Shown: piece by piece, positions 17,679-27,347 of the stretch | Numbering within the stretch: the stretch's first letter is position 1 | Layout of the letters: every line of letters begins with the position of its first letter | NCBI GenBank assembly: GCA_963709645.1 | Contig: CAVPXP010000013.1 | Span: 1-64,000 of the forward strand | From: DYRB01 sp963709645 | Lineage (GTDB): Bacteria; Pseudomonadota; Gammaproteobacteria; Chromatiales; Chromatiaceae | Direction of reading: 5' to 3' | DNA: 64,000 nucleotides | Position numbers and translations under genes: made by a program | Notes under the pieces: generated by a model | What the model saw: only the letters and a program-made list of their open reading frames with translations | The model's database searches: none | What the model was told of the DNA's origin: nothing

Positions 17679-19214
17679 TCAAGTCTCACCCCAGCCCCCG
17701 CCCCCGGGCGTTTCTACCCTCAGGCGATCGCCTGCCGCGACGACCAGGGTTACTTTGCCCGGCAGCTCCCTGCCGTTGTGCAGGTGACGACCTGCGTCGC
17801 CAGCCCCGCCCCCCGCAAGACCCCAAGGGCTGTGGGTGCGTCGTTCGCCCAGCAGGGTGACCGTTGCCGGGGCCAGGAACTCCAGCTCGCGAATCAGGCC
17901 GTTGCCACCGGGGTGGGCGCCGGCACCGCCGGACCCGGACCTGAACTCGTAGCGTAGCACCCGCAATGGGAAGCGAGCCTCCAAGACTTCGATGGGGGTA
18001 TTGAGGGTGTTGGTCATGTGGGTCTGGACCCCCGACAGGCCGCCGCCGACCGCGCCTGCCCCCATGCCTCCGCCAATGGTCTCGTAGTAGTCCCAGACGA
18101 CACCCGGCCGGGCGCTTCCCATGGCCAGGTTGTTCATGCTGCCGTGGCTGGCGGCGGGGATACGCTCGGGGATGGCTTGCGCCAGGGCACCCAGGATCAG
18201 GTCGACGACACGGGTGCTGGTCTCGACGTTGCCCGCGGCCACGGCCGCCGGATAACGGGCGTTCAGCAGGCAGCCCGCCGGGGCGTGCAGCAGGATCGGG
18301 CGGAAGGACCCGGCGCAGGCAGGGGTCTGGGGCGGCATCAGGCAACGAAAGACGTAGTAGACCGCGGCCGCGGCGACTGCCAGCGGACAGTTGATGTTGC
18401 CAGGGACCTGATTCGCCGTTCCGGTGAAGTCTACTTCCACGCCGTGCCGGTCGACCGTCACGGCGGCGAGCAGCGGGATGTCCCGGGTCCCCTGGCCATC
18501 GTCGTCCATGACGTCCTGGAATCTGTAGGTCCCCGGCGGAATCTCCGCCAGGGCCGAGCGCGCGAGGCGCTCCCCGTAGACATTCAGTGCATCCAGGCCA
18601 GCGGCGAATGCCCTGGCTCCAAGCCCAACCACGATCTCCGAGAGGCGAGCGACGCCGGCTCGATTGGCCCCGATCTGAGCGAAGAAGTCCCCGGCCGCAT
18701 CCTGCGGGTTGCGCAGGGTTGCCGTGAGCCCGTCCATCCAGGCATGTTCCAGCACCCCGGCACGGATCAGGCGGCGTGGGGCGATCACCTGCCCCTCCTC
18801 GTGGATGGATCGGGAAACGGGCATGGAGCCGGGTGAATTGGCGCCGATGTCTGCGTGGTGCGCCCGATTGACCACGAAGCCGGTCAGGGCGCCGTCGGCA
18901 TGGACCGGGGCGATCAAGGTCACGTCGGGGAGGTGGGTTCCGCCGAGGAAGGGGTCGTTGAGGATGACCATGTCCCCCTCGCCCCAGTCCCTGCCCCTGA
19001 CCAGATCTGCCATGGCGTAGGCCATGCTGCCCAGATGGACTGGGATGTGCGCGGCTTGAGCGCAGAGACGTCCTGCTGGGTCGAAGACGGCGCACGAGAA
19101 ATCGAGGCGCTCGCGGATGTTGGTCGAGAAGGCGGCATTGCGCAGCATAGCCCCCATCTCGTCACAGACCGCATCCAGGCGGCTCGCGAAGATTGCGATC
19201 TCGACGGGGGTCAC
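17679..19214 (-). CDS. hyuB: hydantoinase B/oxoprolinase family protein
   Basis: 511 residues, intact: IAIFASRLDAVCDEMGAMLR, LDFSCAVFDPAGRLCAQAAH, DMVILNDPFLGGTHLPDVTL, VNRAHHADIGANSPGSMP and EGQVIAPRRL are all hallmarks of the HyuB half of ATP-dependent N-methylhydantoinase/5-oxoprolinase. The C-terminal SGGAGAHPGGNGLIRELEF and GLAGGGAG segments are also present. The partner HyuA (ATPase half) is absent on both sides, so it must be elsewhere or the protein works alone. Substrate cannot be told from sequence. GTG/ATG choice at 19214 fits the family start. Confidence 0.88.
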   Translation of the reverse strand: MTPVEIAIFASRLDAVCDEMGAMLRNAAFSTNIRERLDFSCAVFDPAGRLCAQAAHIPVHLGSMAYAMADLVRGRDWGEGDMVILNDPFLGGTHLPDVTLIAPVHADGALTGFVVNRAHHADIGANSPGSMPVSRSIHEEGQVIAPRRLIRAGVLEHAWMDGLTATLRNPQDAAGDFFAQIGANRAGVARLSEIVVGLGARAFAAGLDALNVYGERLARSALAEIPPGTYRFQDVMDDDGQGTRDIPLLAAVTVDRHGVEVDFTGTANQVPGNINCPLAVAAAAVYYVFRCLMPPQTPACAGSFRPILLHAPAGCLLNARYPAAVAAGNVETSTRVVDLILGALAQAIPERIPAASHGSMNNLAMGSARPGVVWDYYETIGGGMGAGAVGGGLSGVQTHMTNTLNTPIEVLEARFPLRVLRYEFRSGSGGAGAHPGGNGLIRELEFLAPATVTLLGERRTHSPWGLAGGGAGDAGRHLHNGRELPGKVTLVVAAGDRLRVETPGGGGWGET

Positions 19215-19402
19215 GGCGAGTAACGCCAGTCGCCGGAGGACCCTGGCCCCAGGGCCAAGGGTTGCGCCGCCCCGAGGGCCTGATTAGACTGCCGCGGCTT
19301 TATACCTGGTAACGCACTCGGAATTTCTGCCTCGCTGTTGAGGTCGAGCCACTGTGTACCAACCTTATCCATCGTCAATCAACCCTCCGGAGAGCCCGAA
19401 CC

Positions 19403-19984
19403 ATGGCCCATGAACTGCCCCCCTTGCCGTACCCCCAGGATGCCCTTGCCCCCGTTATCTCCCAGGAGACCATCGAGTTTCACTATGGCAAGCACCATCA
19501 GACCTACGTCACCAACCTCAACAACCTGATCCCTGGGACTGAGTTTGAGACGATGTCCCTCGAGGACATCATCATGAAGTCCTCCGGCGGTGTGTTCAAC
19601 AACGCCGCCCAGGTCTGGAACCATAGCTTCTACTGGAACTGCCTGAGCCCCAAGGGCGGGGGCGAGCCCAGTGGCGCCCTGGCCGCCGCCATCAACGCCA
19701 AGTTCGGCTCCTTCGAGGAGTTCAAGAAGCAGTTCTCCCAGTCTGCGGCCACCAACTTCGGTTCTGGCTGGACCTGGCTAGTGAAGAACGCTGACGGCTC
19801 CGTCGAAATCATGAATACCTCGAATGCCGGCACACCCATGACCTCCGGCAAGAAGGCCCTGCTCACCGTAGACGTCTGGGAGCACGCCTACTACGTGGAT
19901 TACCGAAACGCCCGCGTCAAGTACCTGGAAGAGATCTGGAAGATCGTCGACTGGACCGCTGTGGGCGCCAACTACGGGGCCTGA
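19403..19984 (+). CDS. sodB: superoxide dismutase [Fe]
   Basis: 193 residues. Metal ligands are visible as His in HYGKHHQTY, His in VWNHSFYW, Asp and His in DVWEHAYYVDYRNAR. Fe-type markers include AAQVWNHSFYWNCL and FGSGWTWLV. It disproportionates superoxide in the cytoplasm. Start ATG 19403 follows CGGAGAG at 19387-19393. A strong terminator follows 50 bases after the stop, so it is monocistronic. Confidence 0.96.
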   Translation: MAHELPPLPYPQDALAPVISQETIEFHYGKHHQTYVTNLNNLIPGTEFETMSLEDIIMKSSGGVFNNAAQVWNHSFYWNCLSPKGGGEPSGALAAAINAKFGSFEEFKKQFSQSAATNFGSGWTWLVKNADGSVEIMNTSNAGTPMTSGKKALLTVDVWEHAYYVDYRNARVKYLEEIWKIVDWTAVGANYGA

Positions 19985-20037
19985 CCGCCGGTCCGAGTCG
20001 CCCGCCCGGTGTCTCCCGGGTGAGGTATCCTCCGCAC

Positions 20038-20077
20038 GAGCCCCCGGTCCCTCCGGCCCGGGGGCTCTCATTTTTTT
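20038..20077 (+). terminator. rho-independent terminator of sodB
   Basis: A perfect 10-bp stem GAGCCCCCGG (20038-20047)/CCGGGGGCTC (20058-20067) with a 10-base loop is followed by A and seven T. The T tract overlaps the stop of the small minus-strand frame at 20068. Confidence 0.9.
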
Positions 20078-20226
20078 GGGCGCAGTCCTCGCCAATCCTT
20101 CGGAATTTCGTCGCACCCGTAGGTCGGCACATCCAAAGGGCCATGGGTCATCGTGCCCGAGCGCGCCAGATCGTTGACGGGACGGTTCGGGAAATCCCCA
20201 AGGTGGCAGTGAGCGGGTATACTCAT
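20068..20226 (-). CDS. possible small protein of unknown function
   Basis: 52 codons starting MSIPAHCHLGDFPNRPVN, after GGGAGGG directly upstream (spacing only one or two bases, tighter than usual), ending WRGLRPKK. It is proline-rich with GTMTHGPLDVPTYGCDEIP in the middle and no membrane segment. The frame is open and has a balanced composition unlike the usual high-GC shadow frames. It would run convergent to sodB. I do not recognise a family. Confidence 0.4.
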   Translation of the reverse strand: MSIPAHCHLGDFPNRPVNDLARSGTMTHGPLDVPTYGCDEIPKDWRGLRPKK

Positions 20227-20445
20227 GCCCTCCCTGACGCTCTCCGGCAGGGCTGACCCAATCTCCACCAGGCCCGTTGGGCTTCCGCCTGCGACGGTTC
20301 CCTCGGGGTGCCGGGATCGAGAACCCCGGATGCCGGTGACAGCGTTTCGGCTGGCGCGGGCGCGGGTCTCGACAGGACTGGCGAGACAACGCTCGAGCTA
20401 GGGAGGCTGGACCCCATCGCAACGGCTGCAAACAGAAGACCCGTG

Positions 20446-21051
20446 ATGACCTTATTTTCCGATCCCGCTTGCCCTTATTGCCACCGTGTTCGCATCGTCC
20501 TCGCCGAGAAGGGGATCGGGGTGGACATCGTCGATGTCGATGCCAGCAACCTCCCGGACGAGGTGATGGACTTCAACCCCTACGGCACAGTCCCCACTCT
20601 AGTGGACCGCGACCTGCGGCTGTACGAGTCGCGCATCATCATGGAATACCTCGACGAGCGCTTCCCGCACCCCCCCTTGTTGCCCGTGGACCCGGTCGCC
20701 CGCGCCAATGCTCGGCTGTTCATGTATCGGGTCGAGCGCGACTGGTTCGGCCTCATGGACCGCATTGTCAAGGGCGATTCGGATCAGGCCGAGCAGGCCC
20801 GCCGCGCCTTGCGCGACAGCCTCATCGGTACCGGCCCGGTGTTTGGCGCAAAGCGCTTTTTCATGAGCGACGAGCTCTCCCTGGTGGACTGCTGCATCGC
20901 CCCGCTGCTCTACCGGCTTCCGGTGCTGGGTATCGAGCTCCCGCCCCAGGCCAAGGAGATCCACGACTACACCAAGCGCATCTTCAAATGGCCCGCCTTC
21001 AAGGCGAGTCTGTCCGAGGCCGAACACGAGATGATCGCGGACCTGCGTTAG
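20446..21051 (+). CDS. sspA: stringent starvation protein A (GST-fold, RNA-polymerase associated)
   Basis: From the first ATG the protein is 201 residues: MTLFSDPACPYCHRVRIVLA (thioredoxin-like GST N-domain), GTVPTLVDRDLRLYESRIIM with the cis-Pro and E-S pair, YLDERFPHPPLLPVDP, and the helical C-domain DELSLVDCCIAPLLYRL. SspA binds RNA polymerase under starvation. Relatives start about ten residues earlier as M-A-x-A-A-N-R-x-x-V-MTLFS; here the matching codon at 20415 is ATC, nine bases after GGGAGG (20401-20406). The true start may be there (ATC start or ATG misread). sspB follows 17 bases after the stop. Confidence 0.92.
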   Translation: MTLFSDPACPYCHRVRIVLAEKGIGVDIVDVDASNLPDEVMDFNPYGTVPTLVDRDLRLYESRIIMEYLDERFPHPPLLPVDPVARANARLFMYRVERDWFGLMDRIVKGDSDQAEQARRALRDSLIGTGPVFGAKRFFMSDELSLVDCCIAPLLYRLPVLGIELPPQAKEIHDYTKRIFKWPAFKASLSEAEHEMIADLR

Positions 21052-21068
21052 TTCTTACCCGGCCAACG

Positions 21069-21467
21069 ATGACGCCCAATCGACCCTACCTGATACGCGC
21101 CCTTTACGACTGGATCCTCGACAACCAGATGGCGCCCCACCTGCTGGTGAACGCCGCCTACCCTGGGGCTCAGGTCCCGGCCGGCTTCGTTCAGGACGGC
21201 CGGATCGTCCTGAATATCAGCCCAACGGCGGTGCGCGGCCTGGTGCTGGGCAACGAGCATGTCGCCTTCAGCGCCCGGTTCGGAGGGGTATCCATGGAGG
21301 TCTTTGTTCCGTCGGAGGCCGTTCTGGGTATCTACGCTCGGGAGAACGGGCGCGGCATGTTGTTCGGTGAAGATGACGCCAAGCCGGACGATGCCGGGGC
21401 ACCAGAGGACGACCCGAACCCGCCAGCCCCGCCCCGCGAGCGGCCGACCCTGAAGGTCGTCAAGTAA
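21069..21467 (+). CDS. sspB: ClpXP adaptor SspB
   Basis: 132 residues. The folded domain RPYLIRALYDWILDNQMAPH, VNAAYPGAQVP, IVLNISPTAVRGLVLGNE and SARFGGVSMEVFVPSEAVLG is SspB's ssrA-tag and dimer region. A flexible Asp/Pro-rich linker then ends in the ClpX-binding tail RPTLKVVK. SspB delivers ssrA-tagged and other substrates to ClpXP. It forms the usual operon with sspA. The cytochrome bc1 genes petABC, often upstream of sspA in related bacteria, are not here. Confidence 0.95.
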   Translation: MTPNRPYLIRALYDWILDNQMAPHLLVNAAYPGAQVPAGFVQDGRIVLNISPTAVRGLVLGNEHVAFSARFGGVSMEVFVPSEAVLGIYARENGRGMLFGEDDAKPDDAGAPEDDPNPPAPPRERPTLKVVK

Positions 21468-21504
21468 GCGGCTCAAGGACCAGCCGAGCGGCTAGAGGAG
21501 CGAC

Positions 21505-21819
21505 TCAAGCGTCTTCCGGACGGTCTGGCAAGCCCAGGCTGAACGCCTCCAGGTCGACCCCGCGCAGGATCAGATAGCCGGTACGCCGACCTACTCCCTC
21601 CTCGCTGAAGTCGAACCGGAACACCCGGCGCAGGCGCAGCCCGCGCGGCGTGCGGCCAAGGCCGATGCGCTGGAGCGCAACGGCCTGATCGAGCAGTTGC
21701 AGCTCGCGTTGCTCACAGGCCGCGCGGCAGATAGCGATGGCGATCTCGCGGGCGCGCAGGCTGTCGAGCCAGAACCAGCCAAGGAGGAGTAAGAGCAGAA
21801 GGGCGACGAGGCTGTCCAT
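21505..21819 (-). CDS. DUF3301 family membrane-anchored protein
   Basis: 104 residues: an N-terminal membrane helix LVALLLLLLLGWFWLDSLR, then the DUF3301 pattern AREIAIAICRAACEQRELQLLD, VALQRIGLGRTPRGLRLRR and the strand FRFDFSEEGVGRRTGYLIL. Found next to hrpA in several gammaproteobacteria, as here (hrpA ends 110 bases upstream in the same direction). Function unknown. Confidence 0.85.
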   Translation of the reverse strand: MDSLVALLLLLLLGWFWLDSLRAREIAIAICRAACEQRELQLLDQAVALQRIGLGRTPRGLRLRRVFRFDFSEEGVGRRTGYLILRGVDLEAFSLGLPDRPEDA

Positions 21820-21929
21820 GGCCGGATCTTACTCTGAGTTGCCCCCTGGAAGCCGGCACGCCCGCCGTGCCGGGCGCAGTGATGGTGCACCCAATGCGGG
21901 CAGCAGGCTGGCCCGGGTCGAGCAGCTTC

Positions 21930-24900
21930 CTACAACCCCAGCTCCTTCCATCGCCCCTCGATGCGCTTGATGGAGACCGGGTAGGCAGTCCGCAACTGCT
22001 GCGCGAAGAGCGACACCCGCAACTCCTCGATCATCCAGCGGATCTCCTCGAGCCGAGGGTCGCGCCGACCGGCCGCACGCACGGCGGCCACGCGCTCCCC
22101 CCAGCGCCTGGTCAGGGGGGCGAGCTCTTGCATCTGATCGCGGTCCCGCGCCGCGGCGTGGAGAGAGGCGCTCGAGCCTTTGTCCCATTGCACGCAGGTA
22201 GCGTGGGTAGTCCTTGAGCCGTTCGTGGGGTACCCGGCCGAGGAAACCGCGGAAGACCAGCCCGTCCAACTGGGCGCGGATATCCTGCACCGCGTCCAGC
22301 CAGTTGACCTGGGTGATGTCCGCCAGGCGTTTACGCAGGGCCTGGTACTGGTCGAGGACGCCGCCGACCAGGCGCGTGACATCCCCCGCCACCGCCGCGA
22401 GGCGCCCGCGATGCGCGGCCAGGCGGCCGGCAAAGGCGGCTTGATCGTGGATGGGTGGCTGATCTTCGGTAAAGGTCAGGTCGAGGATCAGGCCAACCAG
22501 TTCGTCTGCCAGGTCGGGTCCCTGCGCTCCGTTCCCCGCCGGGTCGCCGTCCGCGGGCTGGGGCGCCAGGGCGTACTGCAGGCGCATACGGGCCATGGCC
22601 GGAAGCCCCTGGCGGAGCCGCCGCATGTCCGCACCGAGGGACAGCATGAACAGCCGCCGAAGCCCGGCGCGTCCGGCCAGCTCGGCGCTCTCCGGGGAGT
22701 CGAGCACCTGGATGGAGACGCTGTCGCCCCGATCCACCAGGGCCGGATAGCCGCGCAGGCGGATGCCGCCGCGCTCCAGATCGACGCTCTCGGGCAGGGT
22801 CCCGAAGTCCCAACGGGTGATGCCGTCGCGCTCCAGCCCGGCGGTGGGGATATGCGCGAAGGACTGCTGCCCCGTCTCCCCGTAGCGGCGCTTCAGGGCG
22901 ACGAGATCGTCGCCGACAGCCACCTGGCTCCCGTCCGGGTCGACTAGCCGGTACTTCATGTGCAGGTGTTCGGGGATGGAGGTCGGGTCCCAGGCATCCT
23001 CCGGCACGGCCACACCGGTCAGCGCCTTGAGGGCCTCCGCCACGGCCTGGACCAAGGGGCGGTCGCTCGGGGTGAGGCGCTCGACCACTCGGGCGGCGGT
23101 GTCGGGGATGGGCACGAAGGCCTTGCGAACGGGCTTGGGAAGGGCGCGCAGCAGGGCGATGACGCGCTCCTCCAGCAGTCCAGGTACCAGCCATTCGCCC
23201 CGATCGGGGGAGACCTGATTGATGAGTGGCAGAGGCACCACCAGGGTCACCCCGTCCACGGTAGCCCCGGGGTCGAAGTGATACTCGATGGGCAGGGCGC
23301 TGGCCCCGACCTGAAGGGCATCGGGGAAGCGCTCCTTGGTGATCTCGGCGGCCTCCCGCCGCATGACGTCCGCCATGCGCATGTGCAGCAGCTTCGGTTG
23401 CGTACGGGTCGCCTGGCGCAGCCACTTCTCGAAGGCTGCCGTGCTGTAGATCCCCTCGGGGACGCGCGGGGCGTAGAAGGCGTAGATCGCCTCCTCGTCC
23501 ACCAGGATGTCGCGCCGCCGCGACTTGGTCTCCAGGTGCTGAACGTAGGCGATCAGCTCCTGGTTGTGACGCCAGAAGGGCGCGCGGGTCTCGAAGTCCC
23601 CCCCGACCAGGGCCGAGCGCAGGAAGACCTCCCGCGCCTCCGCCGGGTTGATGGGTCCGTAGTTGACCCGCCGCTGCGCCACCAGGGTCAGCCCGAACAG
23701 GGTCACCTTCTCGAAGGCGGCGACCTGACCCGACTGCGCCTGCCAGTGGGGCTCCGAATAACTGCGCACCACCAGGTGCCGACCGGCCTCCTCGATCCAG
23801 CCCGGCTGGACCCTGGCGACGATCCGGCCGTACTGCCGGGTGGTCTCCACCCGCTCCGCGGCCACCAGCCATTTCGGCGACTTGTCGAAGAGCCCGGAGC
23901 CCGGGTGGATGTAGAAGCGCCCGCCGCGGGCCCCCAGGTACTCGCGCCCCTCGTCCTTGAAGCCGATGTTGACCAGCAGCCCGGTGAGCAGGGCGCGGTG
24001 GACCTCCTCGAGGCTCGCCTCCGCCTCGTTTTCCCGCAGCCCCATCTCGTGCAGCTGGAGGGCCAGCTGCTGGTGGATGTCGAACCACTCCTGGACCCGG
24101 TTCCAGGACAGGAAGTGCTGCTGGCACAGCTTCTGGAACTTGTTGCGCGACAGGTCCCGGCGCTGCTTGTCCAGGAAGCGCCAGAGGTTGAGGAAGGCGA
24201 GGAAGTCCGACTCCGGGTGGGCGAAGGTGGCATGGATCTCGTCGGCCGCCTGCTGCTTGTCCAGGGGCCGCTCCCGCGGGTCCTGGACGCTGAGCGCCGC
24301 GGCGATGATCAGCACCTCCCGCAGGCAGCGGTGGTCCTGGGCGGCGAGCAGCATGCGCCCGATGCGCGGATCCACCGGCAGGGTCGCGAGCCGTCGGCCG
24401 AGCGCCGTGAGCCGGCCCTCGCGGTCCCGTCCCGACTCAGGGCCCCCAGCTCCTCCAGGGTCCGGTAGCCGTCCGCCACCAGGCGCCCGTCCGGCGGGTC
24501 CAGGAAGGGGAAGGCCTCGATGGCCCCGAACCCCAGGAGCTTCATCTGCAGGATGACCGCCGCCAGGTTGGTGCGGCGGATCTCCGGCTCCGTGAACTCG
24601 GCACGGGCCGCGAAGTTGTCCTCTGTATAGAGCCGGATGCACACGCCCGCCGCGACGCGCCCGCAGCGTCCCTTGCGCTGATTGGCGGAGGCCTGGGAGA
24701 CGCGCTCGACCGGCAGGCGCTGGACCTTGGTGCGGTGGCTGTAGCGCGAGATGCGGGCAAAGCCGGGATCGACGACGTAGTGGATCCCGGGCACCGTGAG
24801 CGAGGTCTCCGCCACGTTGGTCGCCAGCACGATGCGCCGGGTGCCGTGGGCCTGGAAGATGCGCGCCTGGTCCGCCGGGCCCTGGCGGGCGTAGAGCGGC

Positions 24901-25861
24901 AGGATCTCGGTGGACGGCGGGTGGTGCTTGCGCAGGGTCTCGGCGGTCTCGCGGATCTCCCGCTCGCCGGAGAGGAAGATCAGCACGTCGCCGCGCCCCA
25001 CGCGGGCCAGCTCGTCCACGGCCTCCGCGATGGCCTGCTGCATGGCGTCGTCGCGCTCGCCTGCGTTCTCGTCCTCCGGCGGGCGGTAGCGGACCTCCAC
25101 CGGGTAGGTGCGCCCCGAGACCTCGCAGATGGGCGCCCCGCCGAAGTGCCGGGAGAAGCGCTCCGGGTCGATGGTCGCGGAGGTGACGATGACCTTGAGG
25201 TCCGGGCGGCGGGGCAACAGCCCCTTGAGGTAGCCGAGCAGAAAGTCGATGTTGAGGCTGCGCTCGTGGGCCTCGTCCACGATCAGGGTGTCGTACTCCA
25301 GGAGCAGCCGGTCCTGCTGGATCTCCGCCAGCAGCATGCCGTCGGTCATCAGCTTGATGGCCGTGTCCGGGCGCGAGCGGTCGTGGAAGCGGACCTTGTA
25401 GCCCACCAGCCCTCCCAGCTCGACCTTGAGCTCCTGGGCGACGCGGCTCGCCAGGGTGCGGGCCGCGATGCGCCGCGGCTGGGTGTGGCCGATGCGCCCG
25501 GCGACGCCCCGCCCCAGGTCCAGGCAGAGCTTTCGGGAGCTGGGTGGACTTGCCTGAGCCCGTCTCCCCGCAAAGCACGACCACCTGGTGGGCCGCGATT
25601 AGCCCCGCGATCTCCTCGCGCCGCTCGCTGACCGGCAGCTCCGGCGGGTAGTCGCACCGCCGAGGGCACCGAGGCGCGGCGGCGTTCCAGTACGCCCTGC
25701 GACGCCCGCACCGCCTGCCAGAGCTTGATGAGCCCCTGATCGAAGGGCTGGCCTTGGCGTTTCCGTGCGCGCAGGCCCCGTAGGCGCCGGGTCAGGGCGT
25801 CGCGGTCCCGCAGCAGGCAGCGGTCGAGGTCGGCTTGGGTGGGAAAGTCGTCGGCAGTCAA
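21930..25861 (-). CDS. hrpA: ATP-dependent RNA helicase HrpA, several frameshifts
   Basis: About 1300 residues in minus frames joined by shifts near 25660, 25540, 24430 and 22160. The N-terminus is DLDRCLLRDRDALTRRLRGL. Motif I is VVLCGETGSGKSTQLPK, motif II DEAHERSLNIDFLLGYLKG, motif III VTSATIDPERFSRHF, later LFLSGEREIRE-like and RKGRCGRVAAGVCIRLYTE (motif VI, QRxGRxGR-type). Then come the ratchet/OB domain and the long HrpA-specific C-terminal half (DUF3418-like) ending VSIKRIEGRWKELGL. HrpA is a DEAH-box helicase acting on mRNA and stalled ribosomes. All shifts fall in GC-rich runs, so the gene is probably intact in the organism. Confidence 0.92.
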
Positions 25862-25915
25862 AGGGGCAGCGGAGGGGCCTGGATCGAGTTGGGGGTTTGG
25901 CCGCTGGCCATTCTA

Positions 25916-26265
25916 GCCTCTCGACGGGGACCCGCGGTCCCCGCATTCCTCCCCCCTGGCAGGGGGGAGGTTAGGAGGGGGGTCGAATCTTGCGGTTATT
26001 GCCAGCACTCACCCTTCCCCGGACATTCAACCCCCGCCCCAACCCTCCCCCTGCCAGGGGGAGGGGGAGGAGTGCTGCCCGGGGTTCCACCATTCAATCT
26101 CTCGACGGGGCCCTGACAGGCCCCGCATTCCTCCCCCCTGGCAGGGGGGAGGTTAGGAGGGGGGTCGAATCTTGCGGTTATCGCCAGCACTTACCCTTCC
26201 GCGGGCATTCAACGCCCTCCCCAACCCTCCCCCTCTGGGGGGAGGACGCGAGGCGGGATCGATCC
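25916..26265. repeat. two tandem copies of a ~180-bp C/G-run intergenic repeat
   Basis: Copy 1 (about 25917-26097) and copy 2 (about 26098-26265) share TCTCGACGGGG, CCCGCATTCCTCCCCCCTGG, the facing G-runs (caggggggaggttaggagggg), GTCGAATCTTGCGGTTAT and the CAACCCTCCCC palindromic ends. The facing C- and G-runs form hairpins. This is the common 'ctccccctgccaggggga'-type intergenic repeat seen in many proteobacteria. No coding capacity. It fills most of the 525-bp gap between hrpA and the sulfur-globule-like gene. Confidence 0.85.
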
Positions 26266-26324
26266 TTGTTAAGTGGAAGGCAAGAATCACTGTCAGGGAA
26301 TTCGATATTCAACTCAAAACCCAA

Positions 26325-26362
26325 AAGAAAGGGCCACCCCCGCCAGCGGCGGGGGTGGCCCT
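26325..26362 (-). terminator. rho-independent terminator after the Met-Pro repeat protein gene
   Basis: A perfect 15-bp stem, AGGGCCACCCCCGCC (26330-26344) and its complement (26348-26362), with a three-base loop. On the minus strand it is followed by TTTCTTTTGGGTTTTG. It lies 26 bases past the stop at 26388. Confidence 0.9.
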
Positions 26363-26387
26363 GCGTGCGCCGGGAGCCGGAGGACCC

Positions 26388-27251
26388 TTAGTTTGCAGCC
26401 GGGGCAGCTGGGGCCGGGGCCTCAGCAACCGGGGCAGCAGCGGGAGCAGGCTGGGCAGCGACCGGGGCGACTGGGGCGACTGGAGCCTCGATCGGGCCGA
26501 GCCACATCGGCTGCGGGCCATAGCGGCGGGCGCTGACGCGCTGGGCCAGACCCTGACGGCGGGCCTCGCGCTGGGTCACGGCCTGGTCATGACGGGCCTT
26601 GGCCTCCTCCATACGCTGGGCGCGATAGGCCTCGAGATTCTTCGCGCGGAGGCCGAGGGCCGGCGGAACCGGGCGCAGACCGCGCTCGAAGCCGGCTGGC
26701 ATCTCAGGCATGGCGGGCATCTCACCGAACTTGGGGGCCTCAGGCATGGCCGGGAACTCGGGCATCTGAGGCATCTCGCCGAAGCGCGGACGCTCAGGCA
26801 TGGCTGGGAAGTCAGGCATCTGAGGCATCTCGCCGAACTGCGGGCGCTCAGGCATGGCCGGGAACTCGGGCATCTGAGGCATCTCGCCGAAGCTGGGGCG
26901 CTCGGGCATGGCTGGGAAGTCAGGCATCTGAGGCATCTCGCCGAACCGCGGACGCTCAGGCATGGACGGGAAATCGGGCATCGCGCGGCCCTGGCCGTAG
27001 AAGGGGTCCATCGGGGCATAGCCCGGAACCTGGCCGCCCTGGGTGTTCATCATCTCTTCCATTGCCTTGGCGCGCTGCTCGGCCATGGCCTGGTACTGGG
27101 CCTGGTACTGCTTGGCAGCGGCTTGCTGCTGCTCGACCATGGCCTTCTGCTGCTCTTCATTGAGGCAGGGGGCACCGCCCCAATAGGCGCTGGCAGAGGC
27201 ACTGGCGGCGACGAGGGCGACGAGGGAGGCGGCTTGTACGAGCTTGTTCAT
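26388..27251 (-). CDS. secreted Met/Pro-repeat protein, sulfur-globule-protein-like
   Basis: 287 residues from ATG 27251 (AGG at about 10 bases upstream). The signal peptide MNKLVQAASLVALVAASASA and the mature start SAYWGGAPC resemble Chromatiaceae sulfur globule proteins, which begin with W/Y-W-G after ASASA. Next comes a Gln/Ala/Met helix region (residues ~35-70), then five 18-residue repeats of the form ERPxFGEMPQMPxFPAMP (~residues 95-185), a basic helical part with many Arg/Gln, and an Ala/Pro/Val low-complexity tail ending APAAPAAN. Unlike classic Sgp proteins it is Met/Pro-rich rather than Gly/Tyr-rich. Possible roles are coating of intracellular sulfur globules or metal binding by methionines. 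Neighbours offer no enzyme. Confidence 0.6.
   Translation of the reverse strand: MNKLVQAASLVALVAASASASAYWGGAPCLNEEQQKAMVEQQQAAAKQYQAQYQAMAEQRAKAMEEMMNTQGGQVPGYAPMDPFYGQGRAMPDFPSMPERPRFGEMPQMPDFPAMPERPSFGEMPQMPEFPAMPERPQFGEMPQMPDFPAMPERPRFGEMPQMPEFPAMPEAPKFGEMPAMPEMPAGFERGLRPVPPALGLRAKNLEAYRAQRMEEAKARHDQAVTQREARRQGLAQRVSARRYGPQPMWLGPIEAPVAPVAPVAAQPAPAAAPVAEAPAPAAPAAN
26716..26980 (-). repeat. 54-bp in-frame tandem repeat, ~5 units
   Basis: Each unit encodes 18 residues. Units alternate between 'PDFPAMP' and 'PEFPAMP' versions with matching silent differences (gggaagtcaggcat versus gggaactcgggcat on the plus strand). The real period is therefore 108 bases, a sign that a two-unit block was duplicated. 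Copy number can be expected to vary by slippage. Confidence 0.9.
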
Positions 27252-27347
27252 GTGACACACCTGAGTAAAGTTGGAGTTAGGAGCTTATTGCGATCTGGGT
27301 CGGGTGAGTTGAAGTCGATCCTGGGGCATTTCAGCCCAGGTCCGGCC

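Noticed and set aside
22960..24468. 502-codon plus-strand open frame
   Set aside because: Antisense to HrpA; no domain pattern, Gly/Leu/Gln-rich as expected from the complement of a GC-rich gene.
26716..26980. Regular repeats that could suggest a CRISPR array
   Set aside because: The repeat is in frame, 54 bases, with no unique spacers, and encodes the Met-Pro repeats.
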